A stretch of DNA of 64,000 bases from Pseudeuparius sepicola (Eukaryota > Arthropoda > Insecta > Coleoptera > Anthribidae), in NCBI GenBank assembly GCA_963920635.1, contig OY987302.1, forward strand, positions 43,837,500 through 43,901,499, read 5' to 3'. Made by a program: the position numbers and the translations under genes. The notes below the pieces were generated by a model. The model was not told the origin of the DNA and ran no database searches. It saw only the letters and a list, made by a program, of their open reading frames with translations. Shown one piece after another: positions 47,841-57,253 of this stretch (position 1 is the first letter of the stretch; the number at the start of each line of letters is the position of its first letter).

Positions 47841-48377
47841 TTAAACATTTTTATTTCTTGGATCTCTAATAACATTCATAGCTACTAGGGTGTTGATATA
47901 TATATCTGTTTCTTCCCCCTTTTGTAGAGCATTCCTATACATATCAACGATGTCATTCGGATTGGTATTTTTATCCCATTTAAGTATTGGCATGTTGGAA
48001 GTTGTTGGAGACTCCATTAAATGCAACTCTCGTGAAAAGCTGGTTGGAGCTTTATTTCTAGATGGAAATAACTTTGATATAATGTTGATATATTTCCACG
48101 TTTTGCTAGGGTTTAGTCGTAATGCGTTCCCATATCGTCTTTTGTGAGCATTAGTAATGATCAACAATTCCTTATATATTTTTAGGTCAGTGTCATTAAA
48201 ACCTTGTGGTTTGTTCTTCAATAGAAGTTGAGACAGACCTGGTGTAAGGGTAATTTTTTCATCTCCAATACATAATACGTTATCTTCAACGGTTACTGGT
48301 ATTTGTCCCATGACTAATCCGTCATTGGTGTGTTGGATACCATAACTCCTAGGTTCAATCTCAAGTGACAGAGACAT
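47841..48377 (-). CDS. DUF8207-like protein of the palindromic element (right copy)
   Basis: Exact inverted copy of 38337-38873, with the same 178 codons. Both copies point inward from the element ends, and both are intact after the element moved. Confidence 0.6.
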   Translation of the reverse strand: MSLSLEIEPRSYGIQHTNDGLVMGQIPVTVEDNVLCIGDEKITLTPGLSQLLLKNKPQGFNDTDLKIYKELLIITNAHKRRYGNALRLNPSKTWKYINIISKLFPSRNKAPTSFSRELHLMESPTTSNMPILKWDKNTNPNDIVDMYRNALQKGEETDIYINTLVAMNVIRDPRNKNV

Positions 48378-48509
48378 GTCTAACTGAGCGTGATTGTATT
48401 ATAAAAGACTTATATATCTCTCGATCACAGGGCATCGATCACGATGTCGATAATGATTTCCTTTTATGCTTGCCCCTTGACAAATTTTTCATAGGGGTAT
48501 CCAAGACTA

Positions 48510-48629
48510 TTTATGGTATTCCATGGTTTTCGATAGTATTCCATGGTCTTTGATGGTATTCGATGGTATTCCATGGTATTCCATGGTATTCGATGGTATT
48601 CCATGGTCTTTGATGGTATTCCATGGTAT
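48510..48629. repeat. Decamer tandem array (right arm)
   Basis: Mirror of 38085-38204. Confidence 0.85.
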
Positions 48630-49133
48630 GTCGCTTTTCGAGTCGCTTCGAGTCTCTTTTCGAGTCGTTTAGACGCTTTTCGAGAAGTCTAGTCGTTTTT
48701 CATAGTCGCTTCGAGTCGCTTCTTCTACTTGTACAAAGATTTCGTTGTAATCTAAGCACAATTTTTAAAGAAAAAGCTGAAACCTCGTATCTACGCCACT
48801 GAGGGAAGTTTGGAGCTCATACTGTTCACAATGGTGACTAAACTGCTAATACGTACCAAATTTCAAAGCGATAGAATTTGTTTAGAAATAAACTTTAAAA
48901 AAATCGTTTTTTTTTAATTTTCAACCTGTATGTCCAAAAACGAAGGTAGATAGAACATATGTTTATAGGGAAAAAGTCTTATTTTTAGCCAAAGAATCTC
49001 TAGTTAAATTTGTTTCCAACAGTTGTGAGACACCCTGTATAGATGTGCTCCCGGAAACACGTCTGTGCATACCTATACCGTAGAGAAGTGAGAGTCAAGT
49101 TGGATACTACACGGCTGTGGAATTTTTTGACAA

Positions 49134-49314
49134 TGATTACATTTTATTTATCAACATTCTTAGTTCAGATTGTAACTTTTTCTTATAAGATGCAGCCTCT
49201 TCGCAAAATTCAATATTTGTTGTTCTCAGACCCAAGCAATTTTTGTCCTCTGCTAATTTCCAGATGTACTTCTACTAATTCTTCCACTAAAAATTGTTTC
49301 TCCGTAACGCAATT
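49134..49314 (-). pseudogene. Relic second copy of the OB-like gene (right arm)
   Basis: Mirror of 37400-37580. It contains one of the few arm differences (an A/G change near 49137, left 37573-37577). Confidence 0.4.
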
Positions 49315-49947
49315 TTTGCCTTGACACCTTTGTAATCTGACACCGTGGTATCATGTTTCATTTCCGGTTTCAAATTTCATGCTATTCGGCAGAAAACAAT
49401 CTGATGACATAGCATGGTTGTTGACCTGCGGCGTTAGCATATATTTAGCTGATGTTGCAGTTTACAATGTGAGTCGATTATTGACCTGCTGCGTCAAGAA
49501 ATCAGCGTATAATTTCGCTGTTCGGTAGATTGTTGACCTGACGTGTCAGAAAATGAAATACTTTTATTAATAGATAAGAATATCCAGAGCTATTCCTTTA
49601 GACTTATAACTTTTCAACGTTTTTTAGATTTCTTAACATTAATGCGGCTACTTCAGCCAACTTATAATCTTATAAAAAATAAGGAAGAATAATTTTGTAA
49701 ATAAAATGAACGAAAATGTCCAAAAATATACTAGGAATTAAAGTAACCGCACCCAAAATTGTTATTAATATAGTCTATCAAGTGTCAATGAATCCTGTCA
49801 AATGCACTTGGACGTATTTATATGTTCTGCGCTCAGAAGCAATCGGAACATTCAGATTTGAGTTTCAATTTTGTAGGGGTAAATAAAAGATAGACTAGAT
49901 TTCATATTTTATTTTTTACAATTTTCTAAATTTATGTTTTTGAACTT

Positions 49948-50058
49948 TTAATTTATTTCAATTTGAATTTCATATTTCAAATTTTGAAGAGATCTTAGAT
50001 AAAATTCCAATCTTCTTTTGTAGTGTTGTCTGCGTCGCCTCTTGTCAGTGGGATTCAT
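49948..50058 (-). CDS. 36-residue very basic peptide (right copy)
   Basis: Exact inverted copy of 36656-36766, with the same ATGA overlap with the OB-like gene. Confidence 0.45.
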   Translation of the reverse strand: MNPTDKRRRRQHYKRRLEFYLRSLQNLKYEIQIEIN

Positions 50059-50357
50059 TCTTCCTCAAATTTAATATTCGTTGTCCTACCAATGAGGCCC
50101 AGACTCGTCAAGAAGATCTTCTTTCCGTTGGTGATTTCCCGGTTTATGTCTTCGATGCGTTCAGACGTAAATTCTTTTACGAACCGTGCAGGTAGCGCAG
50201 TTTGAAAATTTTCAAATTCGACGAACACTTTCTCCCCGTACCTTGTTTCAATTCTTCTAAAAGATAAAATTTTATGTTTTTCACCAACCACTAACTCTCT
50301 TGCACTCACAATTTCTTTTACGAAGTTATTTTCGTTCAACTGTTTCAGAAAAGACAT
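50055..50357 (-). CDS. Small OB-like protein of the palindromic element (right copy)
   Basis: Exact inverted copy of 36357-36659. Transcription would run inward from the right terminal array. Confidence 0.6.
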   Translation of the reverse strand: MSFLKQLNENNFVKEIVSARELVVGEKHKILSFRRIETRYGEKVFVEFENFQTALPARFVKEFTSERIEDINREITNGKKIFLTSLGLIGRTTNIKFEEE

Positions 50358-50370
50358 ATTTCAATATCGC

Positions 50371-51156
50371 GGGTCAATGACCCCTTAAAGGTTATCGATC
50401 TGGTAACCACTTGACCTCTAGCTTCAGGTCAAGGTTAATGGAACGTGACCCCTTAAAGTTCATTGAACCCGCAGGTCAAGGTTATTTTCAAATTTCCCGC
50501 CTTGGTGGCCATATTGACGTCACTTCCGTTCCCAGAAAAAGTGCCACGTGTCAAGGTGACCCCTTAAAGTTCATTGACCTTCAGGTTAAAAGGTGACCTC
50601 TTAAAGTTCATTGACCTTCAGGTCAAGGTTAATAAGGTGACCTCTTAAAGTTCATTGACCGGTCAAGGTTAACAAGGTGACCCCTTAAAGTTCATTGAAC
50701 CCGCAGGTCAAGGTCATTTTCAAATTTCCCGCCTTGGCGACCATTGACGTCACTTCCGTTCCCAGAACTGTGAGCAAAGTTCAATTTTTCAAGGTAGAAC
50801 CCAAGTGCCACGTGTCAAGGTAACCTCTTAAAGTTCATTGACCGGTCAAGGTAACAAGGTGACCTATTAAAGTTCATTGAACCCGCGGGTCAATGATCCC
50901 TTAAAGGTTATCGATCTGGTAACCCCTTGACCTCTAGATAACCTTCAGGTCAAGGTTAACTGAACGTGACCCCTTCAAGGTTAACCCGCGGGTCAATGAC
51001 CCCTTAAAGGTTATCGATCTGGTAACCCCTTGGCCTCTAGATAACCTTCAGGTCAAGGTTAACTGAACGTGACCCCTTAAAGTTCATTGAACCCGCAGGT
51101 CAAGGCCATTTTCAAATTTCCCGCCTTGGCGGCCATCTTGTGACGTCACTTCCGCC
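50371..51156. promoter_or_regulatory. Terminal array: ETS/CRE/E2F blocks and EcRE-like IR-1 sites (right)
   Basis: Mirror of 35558-36343 with the same three CRE/E2F-type blocks and eleven IR-1 sites. I saw no differences from the left end in the parts I compared. Confidence 0.6.
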
Positions 51157-51181
51157 CTGGAGTACCCTTTGCTATACTACT

Positions 51182-51187
51182 TATGAC
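51182..51187. repeat. Target-site duplication of palindromic element, right (TATGAC)
   Basis: Second copy of the 6-bp duplication; env sequence resumes here. Confidence 0.85.
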
Positions 51188-52048
51188 GTCATATCAGTAG
51201 ACGCCTACTACTCGAACCAGATGATAGTCTTTATTCTGCACTTTCCTCTCCTACACCCTCAAGTTTTTACACATTATCATCTCTATTCAATCCCCACTAG
51301 TAATTTTACCACAATTATTCCACCTTTGCCTTATCTGACCATGAATACTGCACTTTACCAATACTCAAATGTACCATGTCGAAAAATTCAATCAATTTAT
51401 TTATGCCCTACTCGATCTTTACAACTCCACGACAACTCGGACGATTGCATCGTAGAAATATTTCGCCTCACCGATCGAGAAGCCCGTTGCCACTACATTC
51501 CAGTTGTTGCGAACAGCACCCTTATTGAAGAATTAACAAAATCAAGTTATATTGGAATTTTCCCGAAGCCAACCAAAGTCTATCTACAGTGTACGACTTC
51601 AAGCATCGCAGACCTTCACGGTACCTACCTCATCGAGTTACCCCTAGGCTGCAACTTCAAAACTCCGACAGAGAACTTCATCAACTCCGATGACTCATCC
51701 AAAGAACAACCCTTGCTGTTACCGAAAATCAAGACAACCCAAATTAATCGGAAAGAAATCAGAAGGCCGATTAAATTGGATAAAATACCTTTAGACGAGT
51801 TGCATAAAATTCAACAAGAAGAACAACTCCAATCATTAGTCTACGAAGACGCCATCGACTACACCCATTTTTGGACCACACCGCTGTACTTACTTGTGAC
51901 AGTGATTTTCGCATTTGTCTGCTACAAATGCCTGCACCGACTTAGACTCAAGAAGCACCAGGAAGAAGAAGCCAAAAATAAAGTTTTGTTCGTCCCTTAC
52001 AAAACTTCTTCAGAGGATGGAGAAGTTACAGGAGCTAATATTGCCTAG
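51188..52048 (+). pseudogene. Gypsy env gene, 3' part
   Basis: 286 codons after the insertion, in the frame that matches the 5' part. It carries several cysteines and, about 60 residues before the end, a hydrophobic membrane-spanning stretch (LYLLVTVIFAFVCY) followed by a basic cytoplasmic tail. The frame ends inside the 3' LTR (stop at 52046-52048), a typical errantivirus arrangement. The open ATG at 51140 lies within the palindrome and is not the natural start. Confidence 0.85.
52012..52023 (+). other. Polypurine tract
   Basis: AGAGGATGGAGA lies directly before the 3' LTR, the expected plus-strand primer. Confidence 0.75.
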
Positions 52049-52237
52049 AAAGCACGAGAGACTATTTTGCCGACTCAACACCAACCGAGGTTATATATTC
52101 TCGCGCTGGCCCGCCTTAAGTCAGTCTTGACATTTTTATTGTATCGTAATTATCTTACAACCCTTATAAATTTTTTTAGGTTTTATCGAATAAAATCTGT
52201 TTTTAAAAACGGGTTGTTTCGGCCACAGATCCTAACT
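52024..52237 (+). repeat. 3' LTR of Gypsy element
   Basis: 214 bp; AGTTACAGGAGC to CAGATCCTAACT. Carries AATAAA near 52189. Three substitutions against the 5' LTR. Confidence 0.95.
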
Positions 52238-52241
52238 CGTT
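52238..52241. repeat. Gypsy target-site duplication, right (CGTT)
   Basis: Matches 29333-29336. Confidence 0.9.
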
Positions 52242-53786
52242 CCTTATTAATAATTCTGTAACGAAATCATGCTCATTATATGCTGAAAATACGGGGACTC
52301 GTTTGATACGATACAAATAGTTTACCCTTTAACTAAAACTAAAATTACTATTTTAAATCATCTAGTAACTTATAATAAATTATCCCCTTTACATAATAGC
52401 CAAAGTACATCTGTTAATTTGCAGTGTCGGTGTTCATGTTTATAAATTGGGATTTATTTACCAAGCGTGAATCACCACCAAAATTAAGAAATTCGGTTAA
52501 AACTAAGAATAAATTTATATCAACACGACAATGTTAATATTCAAAAATGCAGCGAATAGTAATTGTATAGGTCCCTCATTCGATGTGGCGAGGTATTTAT
52601 TCAGCCTAATTATTCGATCACGATCACTCCCGCAAGTCCCGCAGTAGCGAACAAAACACAAGACTTCTCACAAAAAGTGTAAACACGCACCAAAACCAAG
52701 ATGGCATCATCAACCTCACTCGACGTTCATTGTCTCCTCCGATTTCTTCGCGAATCACCAAACGTTCGTACGGGCACCGTCGCAATAACACAATGAAACT
52801 CAAAAAAAGTTTTAAAACACAATGTAGTAACGTAGCGCCATTTGTATCTATCCGGCATTTGTTTTGCATCCACACAAACGACACAATGTAAATTGTTTAC
52901 GTTCATATTTTGTTTTTCTTGGTTTAAAGAATATTTGTTGTTTGCGATATAGGTAGTAACTAGTAATAAATAAAAACTAGTAACTAGTAATAAATGGTGG
53001 AATACATGATCTTGTTTAGTGTTTATTAAATTTGACAGTATTGCCAGGTGTACAGCTCAGGACCCGTGAAAATATACGAAAAAACTTGAATACAAAAGTT
53101 GTAAGGTTCGCAGTGGACGTAACCTCTCTTTTATTTTCACATATACAGGGCGATTCGTATTTGCAGGACAAAAATAAAATATTTAGATTTTGACAATTGC
53201 ATTAATCCTTTGGAATATTTGCATTCTCCATGAAATTTGCTACAGAACCGTTTTTTTGTTTTGTATTTTGGATGCAGCGTTGCCAAGATATGGAATTTTT
53301 CTTGGAATTTAGGGACTTCGTGGAGGTTATGGAATCTGAATGCTGTATCTTTATTTTAATAGATATCAAAGATATATTTTAGCCGAAGTATGACAGCACA
53401 ACCGTGTGTGGTGTGGTATGTATAAATTGGTTTTTGCATATACAGTGTGTTCATAACAGGCTCTCAAATACAGATAATTTCAAACAGCAATAACTTATTT
53501 TTTTCAAATGGAATGACCCATATTTCTATAGTTTGTTGGATGCCGGCGTCCAAGCCCCACATTTTATGTAAATAACATTCTATACCAAAAACTACCCGTT
53601 TCCGAGATATTTAGTATTTAAGAAAATTTCTTTGCAGGTGAGAAGGTTTTATCAAGCAAGCCATAATTATTTTTCCAGACAGTGGCAGAAATAATTGTCA
53701 TTTTAGATAATACGGGAAATAAAATTCCTATACCCGTATACAGCTTGTCACACTATAAAGGTCGCTTTCTTTACATTACATAGTGA
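52242..53786. other. No recognisable gene; MITE termini only
   Basis: 52620-52800 is richer in CG and has an open minus frame, but nothing identifies it. ACAGGGCGATTCGTATTT near 53146 and ACAGTGTGTTCATAAC near 53446 look like MITE ends. Text near 53500-53520 (TTTTTCAAATGGAATGACCC) resembles the end of the 57.25-kb MITE. Confidence 0.4.
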
Positions 53787-54080
53787 TTAGGATATGATCA
53801 TCAGCTGCGGTACATCCTTAAACTTATAAGTAGTGTTATGTCTTGCAACATGTCCTTTCATTTGGGTCCATGTAAGCATTAGTCTATAATAATGATAACT
53901 TGCATTATTCATTACAAGTATGGAATTATTTGGTATCCGCTCTATCATTTGCTGAAAATATTCTTCAAATACATCGGCCGTCATTTCATCGTGGTAATCT
54001 TTAGTAGAACTGGATTGAAAGTCTAACCTCGAGTCTAACAAACCTCCATCTAGAAATCCATCTTCGCTTCCATATGTGTT
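53787..54080 (-). pseudogene. DDE transposase fragment (Tc1/IS630-like), catalytic Asp changed
   Basis: The minus strand reads NTYGSEDGFLDGGLLDS, then DYHDEMTADVFEEYFQQMIE, then NNSILVMNNASYHYYRL. In the insect family I recall, the last motif is normally VMDNAPYHS/VMDNASYHS, with a catalytic aspartate; here it is asparagine. Only the middle of the catalytic domain is present, and the stop follows soon after. An old, dead piece. A fragment from the N-terminus of a similar protein is at 63133. Confidence 0.7.
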
Positions 54081-54164
54081 ATTATTAACCTACACCTTTT
54101 CTAGACCGAGGGAGGGTTTATACCTCTTGACTATCCTTCCATAAAAGCTTGCCGAGACCTTTAA

Positions 54165-54303
54165 ATATTAGTAATTATATCAGAAATTTCTTTCAAACCA
54201 AGCAGGGCTGATCCGAGGACTGATCCCCAAAAGCTCAAATTTCAACTCGAATTTTTTTGTTTTTTACAAGAGTCGTTTCACCTCTCCGGGGATACACTGT
54301 ATA
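54165..54303. repeat. Terminal fragment of the 25.96-kb MITE family
   Basis: The reverse complement matches the first about 130 bp of 25956-26853: terminus CAGTGTATCCCCGG, then AATTCGAGTTGAAATTTGAG, then CAGCCCTGCTTGGTTTGAAA. Confidence 0.65.
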
Positions 54304-54529
54304 ATTATTGCGCAGAAACATGAATTTATGACAAATAGTTGCTAATACTTTGGTGTCACTTAGGTGAGACTGTTTCGTTTTTTACATTTTTTTCCACCAT
54401 TGAGATCAGAAAGAAAAGCATCGTTGTGTCAAACTTGCTTCTGGCCCAGGTTCTGCCTTTGACTCTTTAGTCGGTACTTCCGGAATTTATAATATTCGTA
54501 GTACATATTTAATAATTCAAGACTGATAT

Positions 54530-54838
54530 CGTTGAGTGAGGAATAATAAGAGGCGCAACGCCCATATAAAATTGCGTGCCGGTTTTCGTGTGCTTACCCA
54601 GAAGCACCCCGTTGCCCCCACTCGCTATAGTCGCCAAGCCACCACGGATTTTTATGTTTTCGAGAACACCAATCCCTCTAAAACGGGCTAACGGTACAAT
54701 TTTATGTATTTTTTATTTTACTGGAAGGATATGTATTTTTTTGTCTCGGACGCTTTTTATCTCGGACGCTTTTCGGGCCGCGTTTTCGGCTACGCTACGT
54801 CCCGTAAGGTTGCGCCTCTTATTATTCCTCACTCAACG
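54530..54838. mobile_element. 309-bp MITE, 30-bp terminal repeats, 7-bp duplication
   Basis: Thirty perfect terminal bases, beginning CGTTGAGTGAGGAATAATAA and continuing GAGGCGCAAC, are inverted at the right end. CTGATAT flanks both sides (54523-54529, 54839-54845). The interior is CG-rich for this window (for example CTCGGACGCTTTT twice). No coding capacity. The duplication length does not single out a superfamily. Confidence 0.9.
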
Positions 54839-54944
54839 CTGATATTTACCTTTTTGCGGATCGCTCCTCTTAGTAGTACATAAATAATGTTCACTCTACA
54901 TTCACACCATGCAATTTTATTATCTGTGCCGGCTGAATTTTTTC

Positions 54945-55030
54945 CTATACGCCACACGAGAAGCGTCGGAGTCTGGTTATAAACGCCACTTGCCATGCCA
55001 AAACACCCGGGCTATACAGCACCGCAAATT
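54945..55030. repeat. Inverted repeat pair, left member
   Basis: GTTATAAACGCCACTTGCCA and neighbouring text (CGTCGGAGTC before, AAACACCCGGG after) recur inverted at 56320-56450, about 1.3 kb away, with other MITEs between. Confidence 0.65.
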
Positions 55031-55366
55031 TGCGACTGAGCTACAATCGAATGACCGTCGGAGTCTGACTGACACCACGGTCGCTTTTAAAGTTGAAGCG
55101 TTGACTGTTGACTGACGTATTAATAAAGACCGCTTACGGCTGTCACGTCTGACACGTCTTTGACTCATCATGTGCTTTCCAGAAACAAAATACAATGCAA
55201 AATACATTGCAAGATTTTTTTAAAGATTTGATATCTTTGTAGTAAAAAATATGTTTTAATACAACAACGTGTAGGATTATTTTCACCCTCCTTCAGAAAA
55301 AATCATCCTTTTTACAAAACACGACGGGAAGTATACTCGCTGAATGAAGTAAGTAAAATTTATTCT

Positions 55367-55630
55367 TTAATAAGTGTCTGATATTTCAGAGAACGATTCC
55401 TCAGGTATTTTTTAAGATAAAAAGTTCATAAAACCATGGTTCCGCAAGGCCTTCATTTTTGGCATACAGGGTGTTAAAGATTCACCTGTAGGTAGGGCCC
55501 TCTACAATAATTATTAAAGGCCACACTAAGATCAAATCTGAGTTATGTTATAAAAACCCAATGTTTATATGAACTTTTTATCTTAAAAATACATGAGGAA
55601 TCGTCCTCTGAAATATCGGACATTTATTAA
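55367..55630. mobile_element. Small imperfect palindrome, 264 bp
   Basis: TTAATAAGTGTCTGATATTT at the left is matched by the inverted copy ending CATTTATTAA. Arms are about 63 bp. The centre contains ACAGGGTGTTAAAGATTC. The next MITE sits at its right-hand TTAA. Confidence 0.6.
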
Positions 55631-55974
55631 TAGGGGGTTGCTGACAGCGAAAGTGACGTTAGATTTCGTATTTTTTTAAGTTGTATAGCATAAAATCTAA
55701 TAACATTTTTTTTACCTGGCAAAAATTTAGTACAAACATCCCTGTCTTCATTTTAATCATAAGATCTTACAAGCAATGTTTTGTTTTAGAGGATATGAAG
55801 ACCTTGGGAAAAATAATAATTCCAGTGCATATATGCTTTTAAGATCTTATGATTAAAATGAAGACAGAGATGGTTGTACTAAATTTTTGCCAAGTAAAAT
55901 GTTAATAGATTTTATGCTATACAACTTAAAAAAATAAGAAATCTAACGTCACTTTCGCTGTCGGCAACCCTCTC
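55631..55974. mobile_element. TTAA-flanked palindromic MITE, piggyBac-like
   Basis: TTAA lies on both sides (55627-55630, 55975-55978). The inverted arms begin GGGTTGCTGACAGCGAAAGT and extend to near the centre at about 55803. The outermost bases are mismatched between ends. TTAA duplication is the piggyBac hallmark, but no transposase-type sequence is present. Confidence 0.6.
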
Positions 55975-56005
55975 TTAAGTACAAAGTTATTTTGTTTCCT
56001 ACTTA

Positions 56006-56293
56006 CAGGGAGTACAGGAAGAGTCAGTCCCGTAAGTCATGGATCAAACGGCTCTGGGTGACAGGGGAGACCATTTGAGACAAGAAAAACCGCACCTGTT
56101 GTTGTCCAATTATTGTTAACCGTTTCCAAATTAGGGGTGTTGAATAGTAATACAAATTGATTTTTTCGTGATAATTTCAACACCCCATATCTTGAAAACG
56201 GTTAACCATTGGATAACAACATGTGGGGTTTTTCTTGTCGCAAATTGCCTCCCCAGAGCCTTTTCATCCGACTTACGGGACACGGGACACCCT
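56006..56293. mobile_element. Palindromic MITE, about 288 bp
   Basis: CAGGGAGTACAGG at the left and GACACCCTA at the right. Arms share CCCGTAAGT, GGCTCTGGG-like and AACCGTTTTCAAG-like text in inverted order. TA precedes the left end. Confidence 0.65.
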
Positions 56294-56319
56294 ATATTTT
56301 ACAAACTACGCGGAAGGGT

Positions 56320-56450
56320 AGTTGCGATAACGTGTGCTGTTTAGGCCCGGTGTTTCGGCATCGCAAGTGGCGTTTATAACCCGACTCCGACGTTCCTCGG
56401 CATGAGCCGATTCGAGATCATGTGTTGTGTGGCATATAGGAAAATGCATC
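56320..56450. repeat. Inverted repeat pair, right member
   Basis: Reverse complement of 54945-55030 with an extra CG-rich insert (CTCGGCATGAGCCGATTCGA region). Confidence 0.65.
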
Positions 56451-57028
56451 CCGCATAGCAGCGTATTTGTTTTAGTCAAATATGGCACGGCACGGTGTCA
56501 TCGAGGGTGTAATGGCAGCGTTAAAATAAACTGCAGCTAATTCCTGCAGTATCGTAATTTTTTTAACACATCAATCTCAAGATGCAGTGCAGATGTAATC
56601 TCTTGACGTGGCTGACCTTTTATGTTTCGAAATCTTCTCCGACAATAGTGAATTTATTGTATATAGGCGGATGATTGAACCCATCAATCCTGATCAAGAA
56701 TCAAAACGAGAAACTTGAACTAAAATCGTGAGATTGGCGTTTGTGCTTCGCCGAGACCTCACCATATTTCATTGTTTGGGTTTTTTATCTCCACACTAGA
56801 TCTGATCAGCGGTTCTATCCGGCAAGAAAAAAATCTTACGAGAAATACTCTCGTTATTTTTTCGTTGATGGACTTCGGTGTGCGAGAAAAGATATTCCAT
56901 ATCATATATACAACGTGTCCATTTACTATTCCCTTCTTCGATTGTGGCTATACTTTTAAGGATAAAAAAAATCGGTTCGGAGGATCCAAATAAGGGAAGA
57001 TGGAGCACATTTTAAAATTAGTTTGGTA
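56451..57028. other. No recognisable gene
   Basis: Short overlapping frames only. The end (CGATTGTGGCTATACTTTTA near 56939) is matched inverted at about 57914-57935, just beyond the two MITEs listed next. Confidence 0.4.
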
Positions 57029-57030
57029 TA

Positions 57031-57249
57031 CAGGGTGATTCACGTAAGTGGTTCATTAGAAGTTTACGGGGAAGGAGTGCGAATTTTGATTTGAAATTTT
57101 AGTTACTTATATAAGAGGTTGTAAACTTTCTTTCTAAAATATTTTCAACAATCATTTACAACTTGTTATATAAGTAACCAAAATTTCAAATTAAAATTCG
57201 CACTCCTTCCCCGTAAACTTCTAATGAACCACTTACGTGAATCACACTG
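57031..57249. mobile_element. 219-bp palindromic MITE, TA-flanked
   Basis: CAGGGTGATTCACGTAAGTG at the left and the inverted copy ending CACACTG at the right; arms of about 100 bp. TA on both sides. Confidence 0.85.
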
Positions 57250-57253
57250 TATA

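Larger units (their letters stand above)
35533..51181. mobile_element. Giant palindromic (foldback) element, 15.6 kb, Polinton-like ends
   Basis: Starts AGTAGTATAGCAAAGGGTAC and ends in the exact reverse complement, inside the env gene, with a 6-bp TATGAC duplication. Left arm 35533-43358 and right arm 43614-51181 are inverted copies. Coordinates of outer features sum to 86714; after a 30-bp gap the sum is 86684, and after a 288-bp gap it is 86972. I noticed only about five substitutions, so the arms are about 99.9 percent identical. Six-base duplications with 5'-AG ends are features of Polintons. No polymerase B, integrase, ATPase, protease or capsid gene was found, so it is a non-autonomous derivative at most. 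Alternatives are an unrelated foldback transposon or a defective linear virus genome. A read artefact is unlikely given the arm differences and the target duplication. Confidence 0.85.
43614..51181. repeat. Right arm of giant palindrome
   Basis: 7568 bp, the reverse complement of 35533-43358. It lacks the 288 bp at left 41889-42176 and keeps 30 bp (about 47353-47384) lost on the left. Confidence 0.9.
29337..52237 (+). mobile_element. Gypsy/errantivirus-type LTR retrotransposon, interrupted
   Basis: It has two 214-bp LTRs (AGTTA...TAACT), a tRNA primer site, gag, pol (protease, reverse transcriptase, RNase H, integrase), env and a polypurine tract, in that order. The total is 22901 bp, but 15655 bp is the later palindromic insertion in env (with its duplicated 6 bp), which leaves an element of about 7.25 kb, a normal size for this group. 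The LTRs differ at three positions. pol contains stops and frameshifts, so the copy is dead for pol even apart from the env insertion. Gene order, LTR ends and the env gene fit insect errantiviruses such as the 17.6/297/TED group. Confidence 0.95.

Noticed and set aside
35533..51181. Giant palindrome as a sequencing or assembly artefact
   Set aside because: Arms differ by at least five substitutions and two deletions, and the whole unit has a 6-bp target duplication at its borders.
51140..51187. ATG at 51140 as a true start of a 302-codon gene
   Set aside because: It lies inside the inserted palindrome and its first 16 codons are mirror sequence; the gene is the 3' half of env.
52620..52884. 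CG-richer block as a host promoter or first exon
   Set aside because: No core promoter pattern or recognisable peptide; composition alone is not enough.
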